Of a stretch of 51,287 nt of DNA, positions 1-8,375 are shown one piece after another. The position numbers were made by a program, and so were the translations under genes. The DNA lies in NCBI GenBank assembly GCA_934691625.1, contig CAKUTA010000016.1:1-51287 (forward strand). The letters are read 5' to 3'. The stretch comes from an uncultured Bacteroidales bacterium. GTDB lineage: Bacteria; Bacteroidota; Bacteroidia; Bacteroidales; UBA932. Under the pieces are notes generated by a model. It was given only the letters and a program-made list of their open reading frames with translations, did no database searches and was not told where the DNA came from. The first letter of the stretch is position 1, and every line of letters starts with the position of its first letter.

Positions 1-34
1 CTCCAAACGACATTGACGAGACTGATCTCACCAT
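1..34 (-). CDS. possible 5' end of a gene running off the left edge
   Basis: An ATG at 34-32 on the minus strand opens a frame reading MVRSVSSMSFG to the window edge. It lies 17 nt beyond the stop of the small membrane ORF, so it could be the next gene of the same transcript. Eleven codons are too few to recognise anything, and the frame may be fortuitous. Confidence 0.2.
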   Translation of the reverse strand, partial: MVRSVSSMSFG

Positions 35-50
35 ATTTTTACTCTTTTTC

Positions 51-236
51 TCATTTTTTAATATAGTTCGTAATGTATAGAATAAACATTCTGCCTGCCC
101 ATGTAGGTTCTTTCCGGTATGCATCGGTAAAAGCACGCAACAACGGCCTGCCAATCAGCCACCACATACCTACAAGCAAAATAAGCATCAACAACATTGA
201 CCATCCGGAACCAGATGCATGTACCTGCGAAATCAT
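51..236 (-). CDS. small single-pass membrane protein, unknown
   Basis: This 61-residue frame starts at an ATG 13 nt after the stop of the AAA/PD-(D/E)XK gene. It has a short polar N-terminus, a strongly hydrophobic segment at about residues 13-28 (MLLMLILLVGMWWLIG), then a basic tail ending in KK. That pattern fits a small inner-membrane protein with a cytoplasmic C-terminus. The hydrophobic core followed by RP is faintly reminiscent of YajC, but the conserved YajC IRPQ motif is absent, so no name is given. It may be co-transcribed with the gene upstream. The alternative is a chance frame: there is no independent promoter and no clear Shine-Dalgarno sequence, which is normal in Bacteroidota and so not decisive. 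Confidence 0.4.
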   Translation of the reverse strand: MISQVHASGSGWSMLLMLILLVGMWWLIGRPLLRAFTDAYRKEPTWAGRMFILYITNYIKK

Positions 237-248
237 ATTGTTACAAGA

Positions 249-1811
249 TTAAGAATCAATTATCCACTTGTCAATGTTCCGCGTCGAGCTGTCGAAATTT
301 ATGCCGACCTTGACCACCGGAAGACCGGACAATGCGAAACGGGCAGGATAGTCCTTCACATTGATCTGGTTCAAGGCATCCTCCGCTGTGCCGTCCAGCT
401 TGATTTCCATGACATACAGGGTCGTCGCTGTCTTGATGACCATGTCCACCCTGCCACGAGGTGTGCGCACCTCCACATCCACAAACTGCCCCAGAATACT
501 GAATATAATATACAGCAACTGCTGATAGTGCCCCTCGTAGTTAGTATTGTCACAATACGGCACCGTCCCGAGATACTCCTTTATCCTGTTCAATGCAGCA
601 TCCATGTCGCCGTTGCGCAAATCCCTGGACACAAATGCCACTGTGACATAGCCTGCACCGGTAGCACGGTCCACATACTCTGGGAGCAGACTTTTCATCA
701 GCCCCAGTCGCACTTCATTGTTCGGAATATCCAGGCTGTACATCTGCATCTGAGCGTCATAACCCTTGATTGTTATATATCCGCTCTGATACAAAAGAGG
801 CGTTATCTCGGTCAGACGTTCTGTCGGAGCATCGAATGATTCTGCCGAAGCATAGCTAGTAGAGCCCAGGACTGACGGCGAGACATTGTATTTATTCAGC
901 ATCTCGATAAGATACGTCGGAGTGCCGCTCCCGAACCAGTACGAGTTCAGCATGCCGTCAGCAAATGCGTTCATCAGGGAAAACGGATTGTACACGTCAG
1001 GTGACGGCCAAGTGAAATGATAGCCGTCATAGTTATACTTCAGCTTCTCTGTTGCCTCCTCGTGACTGATGCCAAGGTTCGCAGCTATCCTGTCTATACC
1101 ATCCCCCATAAGTGTCACCATCTCCTCCTCCGTGATGCCACACACCGCAGCATACTCAGGAAGCATGCTGATGTTCTTTATGTTGTTCAGCTCGCTGAAG
1201 ATGCTCAGCTGGGAGAACTTCGTTATACCCGTCAGGAACACGAACCTCAGATACGGGTCGCATGCCTTCAAAGGGCTGTAGAAGTTACGCATCACATCAC
1301 GGAGCTTCGGAAGATTCTCCTCCTCGTGAACGACATCCAGCAGAGGCGCATCGTACTCGTCAATGAGAACAACGACCTGCTTTCCGGTCTGACGGCTGAC
1401 GAACTGGATAAGGTTCGTGAAACGGTTATTCACTCCTGCAGGAATATCAGAAAGACCGAACTCTTTTTCCTGGCGTTCAAGCTGATAATTAAGATACTCC
1501 TCCAATCTATCACTGTCCATGTGCTTACCCAGGCTCATGTCGAAGTGGAGCACCGGATAAGAGTTCCACTCCGTCTCCATCTTCTCTATCGCCAAGTCAG
1601 AGAAAAGTTCCTTCTCCCCAGCGAAGTAGCTGTGCAATGTTGACGTCAGCAATGACTTGCCGAAACGGCGCGGACGGCTAAGAAACACATACTTAGCCTC
1701 ACAATGCGTCATCTTATAGACAAATTCTGTCTTGTCTATGTAAACAAAGCCTTTATTTATCAGTTCAGAAAATGTCTGTATTCCTATCGGGAACAACCGT
1801 CTTTTCTCCAT
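249..1811 (-). CDS. AAA-ATPase-like protein with C-terminal PD-(D/E)XK nuclease domain
   Basis: This 520-residue protein belongs to a family (AAA-ATPase_like plus PDDEXK_9) that occurs in many paralogous copies in gut Bacteroidales. The N-terminal part (about 5-210) holds the family opening PIGIQTFSELI, a modified Walker A RPRRFGKS (45-52) and a Walker B VVVLIDEYDAP (145-155). The C-terminal part has the restriction-nuclease-like signature: Asp456 in GRVDM and E469-x-K471 in VMEIK. Full length for the family. The ATG at 1811 is the only sensible start because the conserved N-terminus begins at residue 7. The biological role is not established; mobile-element, nucleic-acid or defence roles have been proposed for relatives. 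The gene is followed closely by a small membrane ORF. The catalytic residues look intact. Confidence 0.85.
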   Translation of the reverse strand: MEKRRLFPIGIQTFSELINKGFVYIDKTEFVYKMTHCEAKYVFLSRPRRFGKSLLTSTLHSYFAGEKELFSDLAIEKMETEWNSYPVLHFDMSLGKHMDSDRLEEYLNYQLERQEKEFGLSDIPAGVNNRFTNLIQFVSRQTGKQVVVLIDEYDAPLLDVVHEEENLPKLRDVMRNFYSPLKACDPYLRFVFLTGITKFSQLSIFSELNNIKNISMLPEYAAVCGITEEEMVTLMGDGIDRIAANLGISHEEATEKLKYNYDGYHFTWPSPDVYNPFSLMNAFADGMLNSYWFGSGTPTYLIEMLNKYNVSPSVLGSTSYASAESFDAPTERLTEITPLLYQSGYITIKGYDAQMQMYSLDIPNNEVRLGLMKSLLPEYVDRATGAGYVTVAFVSRDLRNGDMDAALNRIKEYLGTVPYCDNTNYEGHYQQLLYIIFSILGQFVDVEVRTPRGRVDMVIKTATTLYVMEIKLDGTAEDALNQINVKDYPARFALSGLPVVKVGINFDSSTRNIDKWIIDS

Positions 1812-1871
1812 ATCAACACCGTTTTAGCATTTCAACTTGCTAATATAATAATTTTCCCAAGCCACGACAAA

Positions 1872-1913
1872 ACAAAAAAACACCCCGACGGACATAATGT
1901 CCTTCGGAGTGTT
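1872..1913 (-). terminator. rho-independent terminator of htpG
   Basis: On the minus strand a long stem (arms about 1898-1913 and 1879-1894, one or two mismatches) is followed by seven consecutive T (complement of 1874-1880). It starts 24 nt after the htpG stop. Confidence 0.85.
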
Positions 1914-1936
1914 CACCAAATAATATCGCGATAATT

Positions 1937-3985
1937 CTATTTCAGGTAGGCATCGCTGACGGCCTTCTGGCTGCGGACTATAAAGTCGCTGAGAGCCTTG
2001 CCTTTCAGCAGGCCATTGGCAAGAAGCGCAAGATCCGTTATCTGCTGGAGAACTTCATTCTTCGAAGCGAACTCCTCTATATCGGCCTTGTGGGCTGTGT
2101 GTGCAGCCTCTTTTGCCTCACGGGCAGCTGTCTTTGCATCCTCGGCAGCCTTCTTCTGCTCATCTGTGGCATCCTTGGCCTCCCCAGCCTTGATGATTTC
2201 CGGGTCGGCATCAGCCACAGCCTCCTGCGGTTTGACCTCGGCCTTCTCCGCTTCAAGGATCTTCGCTATAACAGGGTTTTCAGCATTGACCGTGATGTTA
2301 TATGAAGCAGGCATATTGCCATAGAAATTCAGGCCTCCGCCCATTGCGCTCATCTCGCGGTAACGGCGCATGAACTCATTCTGGGTTATCAGGATAGGCT
2401 CCCCTGTCTTGCCGAGATTATCAGCCGTAACATAATATTCATAGTCTTTCGGAAGCACAGCCTTGAACAGGTCGGAAATGTCATTCTTCTCATCCTCGCT
2501 GAACTCCGGCTTTGTCCTGTCCTCCTTCGGTATGAGATTGTCGATAGCGTCGGAATCCACACGGCAGAACCGGCAATCCTTCAGCTTCTGCTCAAGCAGG
2601 TTCACATAATGCGAATCCAGCTCGCAATCCATCAGCAGGACGTCATAGCCCTTGTTCTTGGCCCCCTCGATGAATGAATACTGAGCCTCGACATCTGTGG
2701 CGTACAGATAGACGACCTTCTTGTCCTTGTCGGTCTGCTCCGCCTCGATGGCCTTGCGATACTCGTCAAAGCTGAAATACTTGCCGTCAGTGTTCTTGAG
2801 AAGAGCAAATGTCATAGCCCTCTCGCAGAACTTCTCATCGGACAGCATGCCATATTCGATAAAGAGCTTCAGATTGTCCCATTTCTCCTCCAGCGACTTG
2901 CGCTCGTTCGTGAAGATCTCCTCCAGCCTGTCAGCGACCTTCTTCGTGATGTATCCTGAAATCTTCTTCACATTGGAGTCACTCTGCAGATAGCTCCTGG
3001 ACACGTTCAGAGGAATATCCGGAGAATCTATGACACCATGAAGCAGCGTCAGGAAGTCAGGGACAATATTGTCCACATGATCCGTGACAAACATCTGGTT
3101 GCAGTAGAGCTGTATCTTGTTCTTCTCGATAGCCATTCTCTCCTTTATCTTAGGGAAGTAGAGAATACCTGTCAGATGGAACGGATAGTCCACATTAAGA
3201 TGGATATAGAAAAGCGGATCATCGTATGTCGGATACAATGCCTTGTAGAACTTCATGTAGTCATCTTCCTTCAGTTCAGAAGGCTTGCGAGTCCACAGAG
3301 GCTCCACACTGTTGATGACCTTGTCCTTGTCAGTATCGACATATTTGCCGTCCTTCCACTCCTGCTCCTTGCCGAACACTATAGGGAAAGGCATGAACTT
3401 GCAATACTTGTTCAGCAGCTGCTCGATCTTGCCCTTGGAAGCATACTCGGAAGAATCATCATCAAGGTACAATGTAATTACCGTCCCCCTGTCACTCTTC
3501 TCGCATTCGCCCATCTCATATTCAGGGCTTCCGTCACAAGACCACATGACAGGTTTCGCACCGTCTTTCCAGGACAATGACTCTATGGTCACCTTCTTCG
3601 ACACCATGAAGGCTGAATAGAATCCGAGTCCGAAATGACCTATGATATTACCTATCTGATCCTTATACTTCTCCAGGAACTCCCCTGCTGAAGAAAACGC
3701 AATCTGATTTATATACTTGTCGATTTCCTCTTCAGTCATACCGATACCACGGTCAACTATCTTAAGTATCTTCTTGTCCTCGTCCAGCTCGACTTTCACG
3801 AACAGGTCTCCAAGTACTCCCTTGAAATCACCTGAAGAAGCAAGCGCCTTCATCTTCTCTGTCGCATCGACAGCATTGGCAACGAGCTCCCTGAGAAAAA
3901 TCTCGTGATCCGAATACAGGAACTGCTTAATCACCGGGAAAATGTTTTCGGTAGTGACACCGATTTTACCTTTCATCTCTGCCAT
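1937..3985 (-). CDS. htpG: molecular chaperone HtpG (Hsp90)
   Basis: This is the bacterial Hsp90, a cytosolic homodimeric ATP-dependent chaperone. The GHKL ATPase signatures are present: FLRELVANAVDA (about 30-41), DRGIGMTEEEI, and GHFGLGFYSAFMV. The frame is open 38 codons further upstream, but the family start is MAEMKGKIGVT at 3985, giving 682 residues. A TACTTTG element (complement of 4007-4013) sits just upstream of that ATG and would exclude the longer start. The middle domain has the typical SRSYLQSD segment. Near the C-terminus there is an Ala/Lys/Glu-rich low-complexity stretch (about residues 570-630) not found in E. coli HtpG; relatives in Bacteroidales have similar inserts as far as I recall. 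Upstream and downstream terminators isolate it as a single-gene unit. Confidence 0.97.
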   Translation of the reverse strand: MAEMKGKIGVTTENIFPVIKQFLYSDHEIFLRELVANAVDATEKMKALASSGDFKGVLGDLFVKVELDEDKKILKIVDRGIGMTEEEIDKYINQIAFSSAGEFLEKYKDQIGNIIGHFGLGFYSAFMVSKKVTIESLSWKDGAKPVMWSCDGSPEYEMGECEKSDRGTVITLYLDDDSSEYASKGKIEQLLNKYCKFMPFPIVFGKEQEWKDGKYVDTDKDKVINSVEPLWTRKPSELKEDDYMKFYKALYPTYDDPLFYIHLNVDYPFHLTGILYFPKIKERMAIEKNKIQLYCNQMFVTDHVDNIVPDFLTLLHGVIDSPDIPLNVSRSYLQSDSNVKKISGYITKKVADRLEEIFTNERKSLEEKWDNLKLFIEYGMLSDEKFCERAMTFALLKNTDGKYFSFDEYRKAIEAEQTDKDKKVVYLYATDVEAQYSFIEGAKNKGYDVLLMDCELDSHYVNLLEQKLKDCRFCRVDSDAIDNLIPKEDRTKPEFSEDEKNDISDLFKAVLPKDYEYYVTADNLGKTGEPILITQNEFMRRYREMSAMGGGLNFYGNMPASYNITVNAENPVIAKILEAEKAEVKPQEAVADADPEIIKAGEAKDATDEQKKAAEDAKTAAREAKEAAHTAHKADIEEFASKNEVLQQITDLALLANGLLKGKALSDFIVRSQKAVSDAYLK

Positions 3986-4044
3986 AATATTTCTGTTTTT
4001 AATAATCAAAGTATTCAATGTCTTCCGGTCAATGCAGACGGCAC

Positions 4045-4074
4045 ATAAAAAAGCCGCCCGGAGAACCGGACGGC
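4045..4074 (-). terminator. rho-independent terminator of the 4.1-5.5 kb operon
   Basis: A 9-bp GC-rich stem (4053-4061 with 4066-4074, loop TTCT on the minus strand) is followed by a run of T (complement of 4047-4052). It lies 58 nt after the stop of the lipoprotein gene and just upstream of the htpG promoter region. Confidence 0.88.
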
Positions 4075-4131
4075 ATAATGAAGTCAAATAACGTTCCAAT
4101 CACAGACGCATGACAATTTGTCAGCTATCTT

Positions 4132-4875
4132 CTAATAAAAATCGCAGTCGGCAGGAACATCAGTTTTACCTGTGACATATTCAAACCTGAAAGAATCCAG
4201 CTTCCGGCCAGCATTGAAGAATGCTATATCCGCATATCCTGTCAGGGAGAGCCTTCTGCTGCACCTATCATAATCATAGCACCTGAGCCAGCACGCGGTT
4301 ACTGAACCATTGGAGCCGAATTCCATATAATAAGGTGAATCTTCGGTCTTCTTTCCTGAAAATGTCACCTTCCAGATATGGCTCATATCATCATTCATCC
4401 ATTCTGCTGATGAGTCTTCAGGCAATTCCGGATACTCATCCAGAAGGGCGGCATCCGCAGAGAACTCATAGTAGCCGGCATCATCATAGCAGCCTATCTC
4501 TCCGGAGAAGTCCACATGCCATCGCCCTGAGCCATCCTTGGCATGACGCACATCGCATCCGTTTATTCTCCATAGAGTATCGGCACCTGTTATAATACAT
4601 TCGGCCTTATTATATTCATAACCTGCGCACCTGATGACGTACTCACCTTCATTAAATGGTATTTTCTCAGTATCACCCAGGTACTTGACAGCATCCAGCG
4701 CTCTTACCGCCCGCATCACGCAACGGTTCTTCACCTCCTGCGCATACAGGACATCCTCCATACCGTACGGAGCATAATGATTCCACGTATCCCTGTAGTC
4801 TCGGCACTGGAATGCCATAAGAGGCAGCAGCACAACAGCCGAGAAAAGGCTTCTGAATTTCATTATATTTTTCAT
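4132..4875 (-). CDS. putative secreted lipoprotein, unknown
   Basis: This 247-residue protein is not recognised. The N-terminus (MKNIMKFRSLF then AVVLLPLMAFQC) is a signal peptide with a Cys at residue 24 that could be a loose Bacteroidota lipobox; a normal signal peptidase I site cannot be excluded. The mature part is acidic, rich in Tyr, Trp and Cys, with repeated beta-strand-like segments, and has no catalytic motif that I can see. A second ATG five codons in (4863) is an alternative start. The gene begins 4 nt after the stop of the beta-barrel gene at 4880, so the two are almost certainly co-transcribed and may act together in the envelope. A strong terminator follows. Confidence 0.7.
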   Translation of the reverse strand: MKNIMKFRSLFSAVVLLPLMAFQCRDYRDTWNHYAPYGMEDVLYAQEVKNRCVMRAVRALDAVKYLGDTEKIPFNEGEYVIRCAGYEYNKAECIITGADTLWRINGCDVRHAKDGSGRWHVDFSGEIGCYDDAGYYEFSADAALLDEYPELPEDSSAEWMNDDMSHIWKVTFSGKKTEDSPYYMEFGSNGSVTACWLRCYDYDRCSRRLSLTGYADIAFFNAGRKLDSFRFEYVTGKTDVPADCDFY

Positions 4876-4879
4876 GTTG

Positions 4880-5512
4880 TCAAAGTCTTATACCAACACC
4901 TACAGAAAGTCCGTTAATCATTGTCCCGAAAGACAGCTCCACCTTTCCATAAATTTTGGAGCCGAGGGTGTATGAAAACGGATAGACCTGGAATTCAGGA
5001 TATACGGCATGCTCAAATCCATCATAGAATCCGACACCGGCACTTATAGCGGAAGACATTGTCGAACGACGGGTCCGGAAATAATAGAACCTGACTTCCG
5101 GCATGACACGTATGATATTTCCATGCTTTACCTCCACTTTCTTTGCCTGCAGCCCATGATACACCTCAGCTGACAGATGCGAATATGCCAGTGACGCCCC
5201 CACTGCAAGCCACGATTTCGGCTTCATTTCCACTTTCAATGAGAACACTCCAGGATTTTCCGGATAACGCTCCATAATGTCAGCATATCTGTCCTCCACA
5301 GAAGGGTAGCGCCCGTCGAAAAAGGAATTATAATCCAGATATCCGCTCTTGAACCTGGACACAGCACAGCCGTCATCAAATACCGCCGTATATGAGGCGC
5401 TCACATCTACCTTGAACGGTTGCTGCGGATAAAATGCCGATGCACCATGCCCTGTACACAAGAAAACAGCCACCGCAGACGCGGCAGCTGCCATAAGTTT
5501 TTTCCCGCCCAT
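4880..5512 (-). CDS. outer-membrane beta-barrel-like protein
   Basis: This 210-residue protein has an Ala-rich signal peptide (MGGKKLMAAAASAVAVF, cleavage probably after GASA at about residue 26). The mature part alternates short amphipathic strands with polar turns and ends in LSVGVGIRL, as expected of a small barrel of eight to ten strands. Segments such as PKSWLAVGASLAYSHL and EVRFYYFRT are typical barrel strands. No specific family is recognised. It is the first gene of a two-gene operon with the lipoprotein at 4132-4875. The start ATG at 5512 is supported by the signal peptide immediately following. Confidence 0.65.
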   Translation of the reverse strand: MGGKKLMAAAASAVAVFLCTGHGASAFYPQQPFKVDVSASYTAVFDDGCAVSRFKSGYLDYNSFFDGRYPSVEDRYADIMERYPENPGVFSLKVEMKPKSWLAVGASLAYSHLSAEVYHGLQAKKVEVKHGNIIRVMPEVRFYYFRTRRSTMSSAISAGVGFYDGFEHAVYPEFQVYPFSYTLGSKIYGKVELSFGTMINGLSVGVGIRL

Positions 5513-5583
5513 AATATTATTATCAGTTATTCAACAGATATAAGATGCACAAGAGCCCAGGATTGTTGCATCCAGATGGCTAA

Positions 5584-7266
5584 TTATTTATACATGAACC
5601 TCTTTATGCTCATCTTCGGCGTCTTCTCGAAAGGCTTGTCCACCGTCTCCACCTTCTGGAGCTGGCTATAGGACGGCAACGCCTTGTTCGCATTGATCCT
5701 TATATGCTCCAGAATATCCGATATAGCCTCGGCGTCAAGTCCTGCCTTGCGGATAGCATCCTGGTCCAGATAGACGAGAGCTACAAGCTTGCTTGCGCGG
5801 TCCACGACAACAGATTCCACGACATAGTCCTGATTGTTCACTACAGCCTCCACCTCCTCTGGATATATGTTCTGCCCATTGGCACTGAGTATCATGCTCT
5901 TGCTGCGGCCCTTGATGAAGATATTGCCTTTCGCGTCAATGATTCCGAGGTCACCCGTCTTCAGGAAGCCGTCTGCCGTGAATGCCGCCGCAGTAGCTTC
6001 AGGATTCTTATAATATCCGAGACAGATGTTCGCGCCCTTCGCCTGGATCTCGCCGACGACATGCTGAGGGTCGTCAGAATCAATGCGGACCACAGCGCAG
6101 TCCACCGACCTTCCGCAAGACCCGGGAACATAAGTATCCCATGCCGCATAGGCAAGAAGCGGTGCAGCCTCCGTCATTCCGTAGCCGACGGTATAAGGCA
6201 GGCCAAGTTTCTTGAACCATTTCTCCACTTCAGGGTTCAGCGGCGCACCACCCATGATTATCATCTGGAGATTTCCGCCGAGAGCGCCAAGGAGCTTCTC
6301 ACGGATTTTCTTGAATATCAATGAATTTATTCCTGGTATCCCGGTCAGGATCTTCATCACCGGTTTGTCAAGGACAGGCTTGATGGCGCTCTTGAACACT
6401 TTTTCCATGACAAGAGGCACCGTAATAAGCAGATACGGACGGACATCATGCATCGCGGAAAGCAACAGTGACGGAGACGGTGTCTTGCCCAGGAATGTTA
6501 TGCTGGTGCCATTGCACAGAGGATAGAGGAATTCATACACCAGGCCATACATGTGCGCCATAGGAAGCATTGACACCATCCTGAACTTGTCCGACGACGG
6601 GATATAGCGCTGGCCGAAATCAACCGTCGCGCTGATTGCCCTGTATGTAAGCATCACGCCTTTAGGCGCGCTCGTAGTTCCTGACGTATAGTTTATTATG
6701 TCCAGGTCATCCCAGTTGTCCGTATTGTAGCTCACATTCTCTCCCGTGAAGCCCATAGGATATTTCGCGGAGAACAGCTTCGGGACAGATGCGAATGCAT
6801 CGCTTATGCTCTCATCAGCGGCATACAGAAGTGTAAAGTCATTGACACTCACAGCTGCCTTCAGACGAGGCATCTTCGACTTGTCCAGCTTCGCCCAAAT
6901 ATCGTTGTCCGTGAACAGCATGACGCTCTCTGAATGATCCACAAGATGATTCACACTCTCAGGCGTGAAGTCAGACAGGATCGGGACAACGACCGTCTCG
7001 TATGTGTTTACAGAAAGGAATGAGACAGCCATGCGTGCCGTGTTCTTTGCGCAGATGGCTATCCTGTCGCCCTTCCTGATGCCGCACGCCTCGAAGAAGA
7101 TGTGGAAGCGCTCGATCTGCGTGGCAAGCTGCCCGTAAGTGAATACCTCTCCCCTATAATTACAGACTGCCGGCTTGTCCCAGTAAAGACGAATCGCGTT
7201 CTGAAGTCTGGCAAAATAATGCTCCATATATAATCTGGATTTGCGCAAGTCTCCAGGTTCCTGCAT
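5584..7266 (-). CDS. long-chain acyl-CoA synthetase (AMP-binding, FadD-like)
   Basis: An adenylate-forming enzyme of the ANL superfamily that should activate a fatty or related carboxylic acid to its CoA or ACP thioester. Visible motifs are the P-loop INYTSGTTSAPKGVMLTY, the A5 motif VGYGMTEAAPL, the A7-A8 region KTGDLGIIDAKGNIFIKGRSK, and a C-terminal catalytic Lys region (FEKTPKMSIKRF). At 560 residues it is full length. Two starts are possible: the ATG at 7266, or the ATG at 7227 (MEHYFARLQNAI), whose sequence matches the N-termini of relatives better. A -7 element TAAATTTG (complement of 7329-7336) lies upstream of both. It is divergent from the HAD phosphatase gene. The distance from the 15-33 kb lipid cluster leaves a functional link open. 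Confidence 0.9.
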   Translation of the reverse strand: MQEPGDLRKSRLYMEHYFARLQNAIRLYWDKPAVCNYRGEVFTYGQLATQIERFHIFFEACGIRKGDRIAICAKNTARMAVSFLSVNTYETVVVPILSDFTPESVNHLVDHSESVMLFTDNDIWAKLDKSKMPRLKAAVSVNDFTLLYAADESISDAFASVPKLFSAKYPMGFTGENVSYNTDNWDDLDIINYTSGTTSAPKGVMLTYRAISATVDFGQRYIPSSDKFRMVSMLPMAHMYGLVYEFLYPLCNGTSITFLGKTPSPSLLLSAMHDVRPYLLITVPLVMEKVFKSAIKPVLDKPVMKILTGIPGINSLIFKKIREKLLGALGGNLQMIIMGGAPLNPEVEKWFKKLGLPYTVGYGMTEAAPLLAYAAWDTYVPGSCGRSVDCAVVRIDSDDPQHVVGEIQAKGANICLGYYKNPEATAAAFTADGFLKTGDLGIIDAKGNIFIKGRSKSMILSANGQNIYPEEVEAVVNNQDYVVESVVVDRASKLVALVYLDQDAIRKAGLDAEAISDILEHIRINANKALPSYSQLQKVETVDKPFEKTPKMSIKRFMYK

Positions 7267-7328
7267 TTATTTAACATACAATCATCTGCAGCCAGCGCCT
7301 GGACGCTGTTTTTACACCATGCAGCATA

Positions 7329-7356
7329 CAAATTTAATAACTTTTCGCTATATTAG
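7329..7356. promoter_or_regulatory. divergent promoter pair (acyl-CoA synthetase / HAD phosphatase)
   Basis: The complement of 7329-7336 is TAAATTTG, a perfect Bacteroidota -7 element for the minus-strand synthetase. TATATTAG at 7349-7356 on the plus strand is a one-mismatch -7 element for the phosphatase. The -33 boxes are weak, so assignment rests on the -7 motifs and spacing. Confidence 0.5.
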
Positions 7357-7377
7357 TGGCAGTTGAACACAAAAGCT

Positions 7378-8205
7378 ATGAGAAGAAAACCTATAGTCGC
7401 ACTTATCTACGACTTCGACGGGACACTGTCGCCAGGCAACATGCAGGAATTCGGGTTCATCCAGGCCATCGGAAAGACTCCTGAAGAGTTCTGGAAGATG
7501 AGCGACGGAATAGCGGCAGGCCAGGATGCCAGCAACATTCTTGCGTACATGAAACTGATGTTCGACGAGGCCAGGAACAATGGGATCAAGCTGAGACGCA
7601 GCGAGTTCAAGAAGTTCGGGAAGGACATCCGTCTGTTCGATGGAGTTCAGGGATGGTTTGATCTCGTCAATGAATACGGCAAGTCGCAGGGTGTCAAGAT
7701 AGAGCATTACATAAACTCTTCAGGGCTTAAGGAGATTATCGAAGGCTGCTCCATAGCCAGGCAGTTCAAGCACATATTCGCCAGCTCGTTCATCTATGAC
7801 CAGAAAGGAGAAGCCGAGTGGCCCGGGATAGCAGTTGACTACACAGCGAAAACCCAGTTCATCTTCAAGATAAATAAGGGTATATTCAGCGCCAGGGACA
7901 CCAAGGAAGTCAATGAGAGCATGGCAGAGGACAAGAAGCGCATACCTTTTTCGCAGATGATCTATGTGGGAGACGGGGAGACCGATGTCCCATGCATGAA
8001 AATTGTCAACATGTTCGGAGGCCATTCCATAGCCGTATATAACCCGGAGAAACCTGCCAAGCAGGCAGTCGCCGAAAAGCTGCTGCGCCAGGGCAGGGTA
8101 AATTTCATCACACCTGCCAACTACTGTCACTACAGCCGCATATTCAAGGTGGTATGCAGCATCATCGACAAGATAAAGGCAGACTATGTCCTTCAAGGGC
8201 TATAG
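7378..8205 (+). CDS. HAD-superfamily phosphatase, phosphoserine-phosphatase-like
   Basis: This 275-residue hydrolase uses a phospho-aspartate intermediate. Motif I is YDFDGTLSP (residues about 11-19), and motif IV is YVGDGETDVPCM near residue 205. Between them is a helical cap with conserved GNMQEFGFI and FWKMSDG segments. Relatives in Bacteroidales are annotated as haloacid dehalogenase-like hydrolases, and the fold is nearest to SerB. The substrate is not evident. The frame is open to a TTG at 7363, but the ATG at 7378 is preferred because it sits about 15 nt after the expected transcription start. No partner gene follows; the gene stands alone between a divergent neighbour and a convergent one. 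Confidence 0.85.
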   Translation: MRRKPIVALIYDFDGTLSPGNMQEFGFIQAIGKTPEEFWKMSDGIAAGQDASNILAYMKLMFDEARNNGIKLRRSEFKKFGKDIRLFDGVQGWFDLVNEYGKSQGVKIEHYINSSGLKEIIEGCSIARQFKHIFASSFIYDQKGEAEWPGIAVDYTAKTQFIFKINKGIFSARDTKEVNESMAEDKKRIPFSQMIYVGDGETDVPCMKIVNMFGGHSIAVYNPEKPAKQAVAEKLLRQGRVNFITPANYCHYSRIFKVVCSIIDKIKADYVLQGL

Positions 8206-8224
8206 CCGACAGTAAAAGCATAAA

Positions 8225-8311
8225 CAACTGATTAATAGCTATATAGACATTTTCAAAATCACCACATACGCCATTAAAAAAATCATTAAATAGCTAGCTA
8301 TTAACCAGTTG
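8225..8311. repeat. 17-bp inverted repeat with 53-nt spacer
   Basis: The arm at 8225-8241 (CAACTGATTAATAGCTA) and the arm at 8295-8311 are reverse complements at 16 of 17 positions. The spacer is AT-rich and noncoding. It lies just after the HAD gene stop and before the bidirectional terminator. It could be a long hairpin in the 3' UTR, a MITE remnant or a protein-binding pair. Confidence 0.6.
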
Positions 8312-8320
8312 AACAAAAAT

Positions 8321-8363
8321 TAAAAAAGGTCCGCCAGGAAATTACTCCAGACAGACCTCTTTT
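8321..8363 (-). terminator. terminator between convergent HAD and CobW-like genes
   Basis: On the minus strand a 13-bp stem (8346-8358 with 8327-8339, two G-T wobbles and one mismatch) is followed by six T (complement of 8321-8326). On the plus strand the same hairpin is followed by CTCTTTTT but pairs less well, so it mainly serves the CobW-like gene and may work in both directions. Confidence 0.8.
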
Positions 8364-8375
8364 TATGAACCAAGG

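Noticed and set aside
249..1643. Plus-strand frames of about 205 codons (219-839 and 1017-1643)
   Set aside because: Both are antisense to the AAA/PD-(D/E)XK gene and show no recognisable protein.
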